From: Panonychus citri
Lineage: Eukaryota; Arthropoda; Arachnida; Trombidiformes; Tetranychidae
Reading direction: 5' to 3'
NCBI RefSeq assembly: GCF_014898815.1
Contig: NW_026515545.1
Span: 806,001-870,000, forward strand
Length of the DNA stretch: 64,000 bases
In this document: positions 1 to 12,400 of the stretch, in pieces
Position numbering within the stretch: the first letter of the stretch is position 1
Layout of the letters: every line of letters starts with the position of its first letter
Program-made: the position numbers and the translations under genes
The notes under the pieces: generated by a model
Told to the model about the DNA's origin: nothing
The model's database searches: none
Seen by the model: only the letters and a program-made list of their open reading frames with translations

Positions 1-143
1 AATTTATTAATTTGATATTTTATCCGGTTTTGTGCAACAATTAAGCTTTTGATTGTGTCTCGATTTCCGTGTTTACTTTTATTTTCAGGATTGCAAGTTT
101 TTTATTGTTAGTTAATTGTTGTCGTTTTGTTTTCCTTGGTAAG

Positions 144-449
144 TCACTTTTTGGTTCGTCGATGTTGATTAGTAGTTGATGTCGTTGTTGTGGTAACGGA
201 GGAGGTACGGGAACGTGTCGGTGGGGAAGGAGCCAGTGATAAGTTTCGTTGATTAAACGCTTGATGATTTGATCGTGAATTAAATGATCCGGTTCGTTGT
301 AATTGCGTGGTAATCGCCTTGGATGATGATCTTCTAAGGGAAGCATATGGAGATGAGCCTCGGCTCAACATGTTACTACTTGCGTAAAGTAACACGGCGA
401 TATCTTTACGGCCACACTCCATGGCGATGGTCATTGCGGTCGCTTTATC
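144..449 (-). CDS. Kank: KANK exon 6 (last ankyrin repeat, C-terminal tail and stop)
   Basis: The terminal exon begins after TTCAG at 449 and runs 101 codons to a stop at 144. It starts with the last ankyrin unit (AMECGRKDIAVLLYA), where vertebrate KANKs have GHKDIAVLLYA. A Ser/Thr/Arg-rich tail follows, which is lineage-specific as far as I can tell. Confidence 0.9.
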   Translation of the reverse strand, partial: DKATAMTIAMECGRKDIAVLLYASSNMLSRGSSPYASLRRSSSKAITTQLQRTGSFNSRSNHQAFNQRNLSLAPSPPTRSRTSSVTTTTTSTTNQHRRTKK

Positions 450-3400
450 CTGAAGGAAAGAAAAAGTTTCCAAAGTAAAACAATTAGTGAGAAAGTTGAT
501 CAAATCTTATGAAATCAATTGAAATATCAAAAGTAAATATACTGAGAATCAAGATAAAACTAAATACGATTGATTAATTATCATTCAAAATCATTGATCA
601 AAACATCATCCATGATTGATAACCTTAAGGGATATATAATAATTAGCTCAATTTGAATGAGCTAATTAACCTTTCAACATGATTTATTAAAACTTTTACT
701 TTTTCAAACACCTACAAGGTTTAAAAACTAATAATATTGGTGATGAGTTGATTCAATTAATTTTGAATCATTTTGATTATTGTGGTTTTCAATTAATTAC
801 ATTATCAGAAATCGTTGGATCACAATCAGGATGTGATAGTAATAATTTAACGATTTCAATTTGTCCATGTTCAGTTGCACACATTAAGGCCGTTGAACCA
901 TCGTTATCTTGGACATTAAGAGCGGCTCCAGCTTCTAGAAGTAATTTACATGTGGAAAACTGGCCGTGACTTGAGGCTAACATTAAAGCGGTTTGTCCAT
1001 TCTGAGAAAGGTGAAGAGGAGGAAGACAAGAAGATGAGGTTAAAAAACAATATAAAAAACAAGCAACATAATAAAACAAAACCAATTTGAGGAAGATTAA
1101 TTAATTGAGAGGCTTGTGTAATCAAGAGGAAGCAAAAAACAAATTGTGTTTGGTGTAAAAACACATCAGGATTAAGGTTCCAGTATTTTGGGCGGGTTTT
1201 TGAGGGCCGAAGGGCAGAAGATGATGAAGATAAAGATGAGGATGAGGATGGAGATAAGTTGGTATTGAGAGTCAACACAAAGATCAACAAGTTTGATGAT
1301 TTATCCATAAAATTGGATCGTAATCGTTTCTGTTGTTGGTTAATTTATACCATGTAACCCTAATTTAGAAATTGATTGTCACTAATCCTTAAAATTAACC
1401 AAGTAAATGTTTATATTTATAAATCATAATGATAATCATTTTCTGCTATTATTGATTTGAAACCTTAATCAACCATAAATTATGATCAGTTTTTTGCTTT
1501 CATTCAATTACCTATTATATAGTTTGTTTTTTTTTGTCTGATTGTTTCATTCAATTTCAATTGCAATTGAGTTTGCAGAAAATAAATAAATAATAATAAT
1601 CAAAATGAATGAAAAATTATTATGATTAAATTGATAATAAGTGAATCAATTGAGATAATCTAAAAGTTGAACACATATTAAAAGTAGATTATGATTAACT
1701 GATTTGATTTTCTTGCTCCATTCAAAAATCCCAACAATAAGAATCTATTATTATTACAATCAACTGATTTTCTGGCATAAAAATTTCACAAAATAAGTTG
1801 ATTGAAAAAAAAGAGTAACAAATTAAATAAAACATGAGAGGCTCATAATGATTAAGGTAATACAATAATCAAGAATCTATCAAAAATCAATCAGGTTGAT
1901 AAATTTATCCAATAAATGAGCCGAACGATAGAAAATTAAATTAATATGAATGATATGCTAAATATCAGTTAATCATAATGCTAATCATTATCATCATCAT
2001 CAAGAGGATCTTAAAGTCAAACAAGTTTAACTAAATAACATTAAGTTAATCAGATAGAAAATTAACTAAATTGTAAAAAAGAAAAGAAAAATACAAATTA
2101 ACTATTCTATTATCTGTTTTCATTCTTGATTCACCTGAAGAAGCAAAAGAAAAATCAACGTAACAATTTAACGGAATTACAATTAGACTTGTTGATTATG
2201 ATTGATTTTCCTCCATTATCATAATACACTAAACTGATACTCTTTATGTGTAACTAATGCTCAAAGTAAACGCCAACTCATTGTAAGTAACGTCAATCTA
2301 AATTCAACAGGTAAACCAGTATTTCTTTTACTCAATCAATTCAACTTTATCATCCTCATCATCTTCATCATCTTCATTTTTATCCTCATGGTTTTCTTTC
2401 CTTCTTCTCAATCACTTTTCTTTATGGTTGGACTGTTATTGTTTCGTAGACTTGTTAATCCTTAATCACCGCCTCTCATTAATTGTAATCCAATCCAATA
2501 CTCCTTTCTCATTAACAATTAAATTGTTGTTTATATTATCATAAACTTCAGGTAAGAGTCTGTGAGTGAGTGAGTGTGTGTGTACCTGTTTAGCTCTTAT
2601 ATTAACATCACCAAGATTGAACAACCGTTTGATTACTTCCTTGTGTGTATCATTGGACACTCGAGCAGTAGAAACCAACATGATCGCCGTGTAACCAGCC
2701 TGAAATTAGCATTACAATAAGAGTTAATTAGATGGTTAATGATAATAGATAGAAAACAATTCGGAAAGATTATTCGTGTTCTATCAAGAGGAATTCATAT
2801 CCTTGAATAGAATCACATAATATCCATTGTGATAATTCATGGGACATGTTCGAGGGATTCGTTACCTTGTTTTGTTTGTTGACATCACAGACCTTGGAGT
2901 CCAACAGAACGGAAACAACGTCGAAATTTGAATGGGAAATCGCATAGTGCATGGCCGTGTTACCGCTGGAATCGGTTAAATTAACGATCTTATTCAAAAG
3001 ATGAGTCGAAAAAGATTCGAAACAATCAAGATATTTCTCGATAGACAATGGATCAGAATCTTTACATGCTGCAATTGAAAACCATTCTTTCTCAATGATT
3101 TGTATACTTTTCGCCTGTTAATTGTTAAATGATCAAAGAAAAACAATTAGTAAAATTAATAGTCTTACAATCAAATTGTAATATAATCTTGTGTAACCAT
3201 TAAGGCAACAACAATATAAGGATAGACATAAATTCATTTCTCAATTGGATCTTATTGATGAATTGATTAACTCAAAAAATTCAGTGAATAATTTAAAACA
3301 TGATCTTAATTTTACTCTTATTTGTAAATGTTAATTAGTTTAACTGACTAGAAATAGCTACTGGATTAAGATCAACAAACTCAACGTTACGTTAAAAATA

Positions 3401-6400
3401 AACTTGAACTTGAAGTATATGAAGTTACGTTGAAGTAACAGTAAAAATCAATGGATATTATTAACTATGTTAACTTAAATTGTTGTTAATTTATTAATAT
3501 CTTAAATTGTTATCTGATTGTTATGAATATCCCAATGGTAGATTACTATTAATATTATTTATAGATTGATGCAGTAAAAGTTAAATCGTTTCACTCGTTA
3601 GAGCTGTTTAGTTATTTCACTTTTACAATCAGTTAATTGTATAAGATTGTTAATTTTTACCATGTTTATGATCATGATTAGCTTATCATTGTAACAATTA
3701 CCTTAATCATGATGAAACAGCAATTTAATTTTTATTTTCTTGAACAGAATGAATTTTTTTTTGTCTCAAATTTCATACATTCAATTAACAGTTAGTACTT
3801 AATGATTGGTATTTAATAATTGGCTATAATCAACCATAACAATTAAATGGTTGATTAGATAATTAAAACTAATATTCAACTTGATCAATAGTTAGTGGAA
3901 AGTTTAACTCTTTTAAATTACTATAATTAGTGAGTCATATCAATTATGATGAATGTTAGAAAGTAATCAATTAGTCAATATTAATGATAATCAATCAACT
4001 AATTGTTTACAATGTTTCCCTTAAAATTGATAATGTTGTTTGCCTTTAACAAGATTAATTGTAATCGTAGTTAATTAACATTGGATTTTATCCAAGTTGA
4101 TATTCACCATAGGAAAATAAGGTGAGAGTGATTGTAAACAAAAGATAAATTGTAACTGTAAATCAACATGAGAAATCAACAATTAATCAGATTAAAATAA
4201 GAGGAAAGTGAAAACTAATTATCAATATTAACCTTAATCATCAATCACTAATCATTGGAACCAATCTGCTTATTGGTTCAAATTAGATTAAGTGAATTGT
4301 CAACTCAACCAAGTCAAAAGTAATCAGTTGAAATCAACTAATGACAATTAGCGGGGATTGGTGAGAAAAATTATATCTCTTGTTCATTAATTGAACAATC
4401 AACTAATTGTCGAAAAATCATTTAAATCAATAATTATTGATCAATAACCCATTTTACAATAATTTAAGTACATTGATTAGTTTAACTAATCTTTATGCAC
4501 CGAGTTGGCCTGTACAGTTTTTGGAAAGTTAATTAATCAACTTACATAGGAAGATAATTGTGACAATTAACAATCGAACCAAAAACAATCGAATCAAACA
4601 GTTATCATTACCACGATTAACTTATCACTACAATAGAAATTTAATCATTGATTGGAAAAAAACAACAATTAATTTCTATTGTTTTTACAAGATTATTACT
4701 GAAAAAGCAAATCGATTTAGTTAATTGGATAAATCAAATTGTAAAAATTAACTTCAATCGTTGCCAGTAACTAACGAATATTTATAAATTAGCAAAACAC
4801 ATAACGAGATGAAGTTAATCATTTTAACTCTAATAATAAGTATTTTATCAAAAGTGTCATCAAATGATAGTAATAATTTTAATTGTTCCGATCCTCTGGT
4901 TAAGATCCAATGGTCCTGGTTACGGGGCTTCACTCGGCAAATATTAGACACTCCGGTTCACCATTTTTTGGGAATCCCTTACGCGTTACCACCGGTGGGT
5001 CCATTGAGATTTAAACCAACGATTCCATTGAGAGGACATCATTTACATCACAAAGGTGTTTATAATGCCACTTCTTATCAATTCGGGTGTATCCAGACCC
5101 CGGAGGACGAAGCGAAACACTCAACGATACCTTCAAGTGAAAATTGTCTCTTCATCAATGTTTATACTCCTGCTAATTTGTCCCTTGTTGGTTTACCAAG
5201 AAATCCTAAGCTACCAGTGCTTGTTTTTATCCATGGAAGTGGCTTCGTTTATGGATCGTCAGGCAATCCTCATATTTATGGTGGTTACCTGGCTGGATTA
5301 GGTAACATGGTTTTCGTCGTTTTCAACTATCGACTTGGTGCTTTGGGCCTAATGTCTGGGCATCCGACAAAGATTCCCGGTAATCTTGCACTTTGGGACC
5401 AAAAAGCGGCTCTTGAATGGGTCCAAAACAATATTGACGCTTTTGGTGGTGATCCAAAACGGGTAACACTTATGGGACATTCTGCAGGTGCTAATTTTGC
5501 AACGATGCATTTAATGTCCAAGGAAACTCGACCTCTTTTCCAACAGGCTATGGTAATGAGTGGAATAGCTTGTAAAAGATCTGGTTTAGATTCCCCGTTG
5601 TTGGCCTTGAGAAAGACTCGTGAAGTTACTCGTCGTGTTAACTGTTCTCGAGTAACCTTGGAAAATGTACCCTTGCTTGATGAAGAAATTGATTGTCTCA
5701 TGAGAGTCGATGCACTGGAAATAGCTCAAGCTCAGGGGTCACTGGAATCAACTGAACCCAATCAGTGTGGAGGATCAATATTTCTCCCATCCTATGGAAA
5801 TGCCTTCCTACCTCATTCAACCGACACCCTGGCTCAGAGAGGTGATCATGTTCATGGTAAACCAATTCTAGTTGGCAAGGTTCCCATTGAAACTTTAGCA
5901 GTTCTCAATGTAACCAGTTTAACCTCAGCAGCTAATCAGATTCAATCATATATCACCAAAACAACGGGTGTAGTTCAACCAGAACATTTGCAAGCCATTT
6001 TAAAATATTACCTTAATTCAATTGAAAGTGACGACGATTCAAAACAATTAACTGGTTCTGTTATTTCCGCAATCAATGATCTCTGTCAACATTGTCCTCT
6101 TTTATCATTTTCACGACAATGGGCAACCGGAAATCCGGTTTACCAATATTATTATACTTATGTAACTTCGGGCTACAAGAATGATCCTATTCGAGCCTAT
6201 GGGCCCCTCCACGCCGATGATACTAAAATATTATTTGGTTTACCTTTTGAAGATGCTGATGAATATACTGATTCTGATCGGCAGGTCAGTAAGTTTATGA
6301 TAAACCTATGGTCACATTTTGTTCATAAAGGCTCAATGGAATGGCCTCCAGTTTTAATTAACTCATTCTCTAGGAATAAATCAATTATGTACCAATATGA

Positions 6401-9400
6401 AATCGATGGGATTAATAATACAACAATTGATTTTAAAAATATAGACATTGATCCTGATTCATTCATATGTGGACTATTACCTTAATTGTTATTGATAAAT
6501 CAATGATCATAATCAATACTTGTTCAATGAGAAACTGTTTTAATACAATCTAATCATACATTTTATTACAACTTTCACATGTTAATAGTTTTAAATATTA
6601 AACCATTGGAAATAAATTGTTCAATGATCATTTATCATCTTTGACAAACAATTAAAAGTTTGTTAACTCAAAATAACAACAAAAAAATAGATAAAAACTT
6701 TCACTGACCTTGAAAATTTTGTTTACAATAATCAAAATAATTCAATTCTGACAGTTAACAAAGCTAATCAAATGATATATTGTTTACAATGTTGTAATTT
6801 AATTTTGATTGAAAGTTAATCATCACAATTAAATTTCTTGTTGATTATAAATCAATGTGTGGTCTAATCATATGATGATTGTTGTATTAGTTGTAAACAT
6901 GAAATTTGTGCGAAGGATGAAAATCATAATTAAGATGATGAGTTGAAAATGAAATTGAGTAACTTTTACATGTAGGCGATTGGAGATAATCATGAAAAGT
7001 AAACTGAATCAGTTAATTGATGATTTATCAAGTGACAGAATTGATGAAAATTGCAATTGATTAACTTGAGTAATAAGTTAATTGTTATTAAATAATTTAA
7101 ACGTTTCAAATATTTCAAGGAGTGTAAATATATATTAAAATAATGAAAAGAAAAAATTGATTGTTGAAACTATTATCATCATATTAGTGGTGTAATCAGT
7201 TAATTACAGTTTATAATTACTAATGATTAGTGTCCAGTAATTTATTTAAACCAATATTAACTGTGGGCTTGAATATAAGAAACAAAATCATAAATAATAA
7301 ACCAGAAAATAATCACAATTAATGGTTACTAATAAAGTTTAGCTAAAAGGCAAATACAAAACAATTTATATAATAGTTAATTGTAAATTGTTGATTGTTG
7401 TTGGTGGACAGTAAATTGTTTCATCCTAATAGGATGCAAATAATACAATAACAATCTAATAATAGTGGGATAAAAATTTTAATTGCTATAAAATCGTTGG
7501 TTAAATACTTTACAAACGCAATTAATTATTACTATTATAATATATACATTTCAGCTTAATTGTTGATCAGAATAAGTAAATTAAAGGTATTATTACATTA
7601 GAAATTAAATCGCCTACAAAATTAAGGTGTGCCAAGTAAAAGTTATCAAAACAATTACGATTAAAAACAGTGATATTTAAACTCAAATGAAAATCAAGGT
7701 AACAATTAAGAAAAGTAACATATGTAACAATCAACTAGTAATCAGTCGATCAAAACAACAATCAAGAGATAATTATAAGCTTTTTTCTAGTGTAAAAACT
7801 TTACCATTTACCATGTGTTTAGGTTGAACAAGATGATGATATTAATAGAGACCCTTGTTTGGAGTCTTTTTTTGTCAAGATGATGATTATCATCTCAAGA
7901 GTAAGATGATGAGGATGACAATCATCATCATGAAGAGAAACTCAAATTTCTTGGTAACAATAACCTAAGACGATGAAAAATAGTAAACAAAAAGCTAATG
8001 TTTACTCACTTAATTTGCTGGCATGTTAATTGTTGTTTTGATTGTTTTCTAAATTCATTCAACTGGTCGACAGGAAATCTAATGATGATCATGATCATTG
8101 TCCAACTTTATTGGCAAGAAATTTGAATCTTGTTGATCATCAATGACAATGATAAATTGTCCTCTTGATTATTTGATAATCATTACTTTTCAAATATTGA
8201 TTGTTTATTGTTGAATTACAATTATCTATTTCAAATTGTAAGTTATAATCGACATCATGTTAATTTTGACGATGATTGTAAACTTTAAACAACAAACATT
8301 GTAACAAGAGCTTCTTATTGATAAAAAAAAAGTTAATTGTTAATCAATGTGAATGACAGTCAACCATTGATTATCTTAAATAAAATATTATCAAGGTAAT
8401 CATTTCACCAATGATTAAAAGGAAACCATTGACAACTGAACAATTAGTTGATTTGGTTTATAAAAAAACAACAACAACAATAATTCATAATATTGTACAA
8501 TTGAGTTAATAAGATTAGGATATGAAAAATTGTTAACCATAACTGATTAATGTGATTAATTATTCAATTGCTGTGAAAATCAACGAAATAATCTGTAAAA
8601 ATTAAGTTAATTAAGTTGCATAACTAATCATAAATTTTACACTTATTATCAACTGATTTAATAAGCCTGAAAAATTGACAGTTAATTTGATTAACAAAAA
8701 AAAAGTTAATTCTCAACGTAATCAAGAAAGTCAATAATAATTGATAGTAATTACATCAAGAGTCTTATAATAGTTAATTGAATACTCAAGCAATCAAGAA
8801 GTGAAGAGGAAACAAGAGATTAAGCAATAATTTATTATTACATTGATTATAAATTATCAATTAATTATGATAATCATGATAATCAATATTAAAGTTAATA
8901 AGCTAATACCAAAACCAGTAACATCAATTGAAACACATGAAAGGTAATTAAGTTAAACCAATTGTGGTTAACTAATGAAGATCATCGGGAAATTTCAACA
9001 ACAACAATTAGAGCATCAGATTAGGGAGAGATTGACCAAAAATCGGTAATTAACAATTAAGATGAAAGAAAATCATGATAGAGAAATTAGAAAATGGTGT
9101 TGGTTAAATTGTTTGGTGATAATGATAATTGTCTATTAAGCGGAAAAAAAGGAGATTGTTGATCTTTTGCAAGATCATCATCACAATCAACTTGATAACA
9201 AGGTAACAATTTAATGTAATATCATCATGATAACAGGGGGAAAATAGTTCTTGAAACTAATTCTGCAAGTTGTGAATTACTTTCACTGAGCAACAAGTTT
9301 TTACCAACAAAAGAAACAAAAAAAAATATTATTCTGAACGATTCAGTTGGTTAATCAAGTATTTACTCGGGGATTATCATGATGATTTACCTGGTGAAAA

Positions 9401-12400
9401 AAATAAAGAATTCAGGTGAAGATACTAATCTATAGTTGGTTTTAAATCATAAAATTTAAACGATAAATGATGATGATAATATTACATGGCAACAAATGAT
9501 GATGATCGGAAAACAAGATTAGCAACATGGAATCAACATCATTTTATCATCTTCTCTCTCTCTCTCATCTTTAGGGGTATCAGGTCACTCCTGATAATCA
9601 ATTAGGGACACTGGTTAATCTATTCAATTCATCAGTCATTTTGGGTTATATTGTCATGAAGATTAAATTGGAATCAGGTATTGAGGTAAAATATAAAAAA
9701 AAACTTGAATGAGATTTGAAAACATCAACATTAAGCAAGAAAATACAACATTTAAACTCAATCTATGTCAGAATTTTAAATTAATCGAAAAATAATCAAG
9801 ATAATTTGTTTCCTTCTTCTATTCCTGCAAATATTTAATCTTTTTCATCATGAAAATTATCACATCTCAATTAATCTCCATATAAATAAGTGTTTAACTA
9901 GTATTGAAGGTCACACTAATTGTAGCAAAAAAAATAAATATTTTTTTCTAACTAATCAACTAATCAACTGGAACCTGGATTATTATTGTCTTACCTCATC
10001 ATCATCATCATCATAATCATGTTAAAAGCATCAACTTTATCACCCCATGGATAACAGTTTATCAGTTAGAGTTTTTATCTGATTCATTTTCAGTTGGAAT
10101 CATTAATTGTGATTGTCAGTTAAAACAAGGAACAAACTTAATTAGTTTGTTAACACTTTGATAACTAACAATTTATATTGGCATATGAATAAATCATTTA
10201 AAAAGTTATAAAACCTTGCGTGCTGATTTTAAAAGTTAATTTTCTCAATTCACTTGAAAATCAAGGATAAGATTCATTGAATTTTATTTTCCAAATTGAG
10301 AAATGATGTAAACGTTGATTGGGTGAAATGGAAAGAGAAAAAATTAATTCATATCCTTAATTGTTGCGTAAATGTGTCTAGTTGATAATTAAAAAATGAT
10401 TGACACTCACCGTTGCTGGTTTGTTTGATAGATCGGGTTTTAGTAAACTATCATTTAGAACCTTTAATGCTGCTCGAAGTTCTTTGCTTGGTTCGATTCT
10501 GTGTGAAGATAAATGGAAAAGGTGATGAGAAACAGGAAATTAAATTAATTGCCATGTAGGAAGGGAGGAGAATTAATAAATTGTAAGTTCAGGAGGAGAA
10601 AGAAGAAGAAGAAAAAAACGAAATCAAATTAATTTCATCTTCCCACACATACACAACACTAACATTGAATCTCGGAAACGCCACAGATAATTAATGTAAT
10701 ACTAAGGAGTTAAGTTAATTGTAGTTAATCAATTTTACTTGATGAGGTAAACACCTTGATTATGAGAGGATGGATTAGTTGTTTGATTAAGAAGCTTTGT
10801 TTTCTTTTATAATGTTAATCATTGTACTTACATTTTTTTGAGACGAACATTGTTTATATTATTTGTAGCATCAACGTTATTATTATGATTTTTGGTACTA
10901 TTTTGGACTTGACGTCGACCACCAGGTACAATAACACCTTCGTCAAGGATGTAAGTACCTTCAATTGATGAAAACGATTCAGGGTCATCATCATCATCAT
11001 CATCATCATCTTCCGATTCTTCCGAGTCTGTTATTTTACACGCTTCATCTAATAAACGGATTCCCTCCAGGTCAACTTGCGGTGTCATCATAGACGGAAA
11101 ATTAGATCGATGTTTTCGTGATCCTAAACTGGCATTAGGATCCCTAAAAACAAGTATTTCATCATCATTTCCCTCTTCAATGATTATCTTATTTGCAAGA
11201 TTAGTTGATTTTATTGTGGTAGTAGTTGGTAAAATGTTGGTTGTTGTTGTTGCTCCCTCGGTTGTTGATGATGTTGTTTCCGTAACTACTGTAGTTGTTA
11301 ATGGCATTGAGCTTGACTGTTGGTGTTGTTGTTGTGTTGGTGGTAGTGGAGGTAATGAGGCAGAAAGTCTAGGAATACGAGAACCGATTCCAGGGCTTGG
11401 AATCTGTTTATCCTTGTTGATTACAACTTCCCGAGCAAGAGATGTAATTGTTTCATTACATTTATCACATAATTTAATTGACTGAATACTACTCGCCATT
11501 GATGATATTGAGGAAATCATTGAATCAACCATTCGAGTATTAACACCGCCATGATTGTTGTAGATTTCAGTATTAACACCAACCTCAGAAGCATTTGTTA
11601 TCCCAATAGATTCTGAGGGTAAATAAATTGGTCCACTTCCAACACCAACAGTTTCCATTTGTTTTAATTCACAGTTAGAACACTTTCCATTAACTTGGAC
11701 AATTGCGTCTTGAGTTCTAAGAGAGTCAGTTTGATTTGATCGATTGAAGTCCCGGATATGTAAATCTTTCCGATAATCGAAATTGATTCCTACATCGTGA
11801 AGGTGAAAATGATCTGTACCTACAGAGGCGTGTAAGGTTCTTGGTGTAGCTTGTGTTATCGCTTCACTACGATCTAGTGGCATTGGATTTGTGCCTCGGG
11901 ATGTTAGGAGTGGCGGATTGGGTAGAGCAGATAAGGACGGTAATGTTGTTAATGCCGTTGGCGTTAAAGATGAAACTTGTTGTTGATATTGATCTTGTTG
12001 TTGTTTATTCTCGTCATTGGATTGTACCTTTTTTAGATCACTTTCCCTTAAACTTACTAAAGATCGACGTGGTAGAGTAGGTGCAATGTTAACTGATATA
12101 CCAATTGATCTAAAGGTTTTAGGTGAAGGTAAATCATCAAAAATTGGTGTTAAATTGTGTGTAGGTGTTGTTGTTAATCTACCTGGTAAATGTGATTCGA
12201 CTGTTGCACTTTGTTGGGATGATGAAGATGATAATGAATTTGTAAGAGTTAATGTCGATGGCCTTATGGAGACACATGTAACCTTATTGTTGACACTTAA
12301 ATTGTGCTTGAAAGACTTTGATTTGATTGAGCTTGGTGATGATGAAGATAATTGCTGCTTGTTAACTGAACTATCAATTTGCTGTTTATCTAATACCAAT

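Larger units (their letters stand above)
3115..10410 (-). other. KANK intron 2, host of a nested gene
   Basis: A 7296 nt intron bounded by GTGAGT at 10410 and AACAG before 3114. It holds the complete esterase gene on the other strand at 4809-6485. The remaining sequence (3115-4780 and 6620-10410) is AT-rich, with many TTAATTGT/ACAATTAA words and GAT/ATC runs. I found no second gene in it. Confidence 0.75.

Noticed and set aside
41..346. Minus-strand frame with Pro/His-rich product
   Set aside because: It overlaps the last KANK exon in another frame. The KANK frame is supported by ankyrin homology and splice phase.
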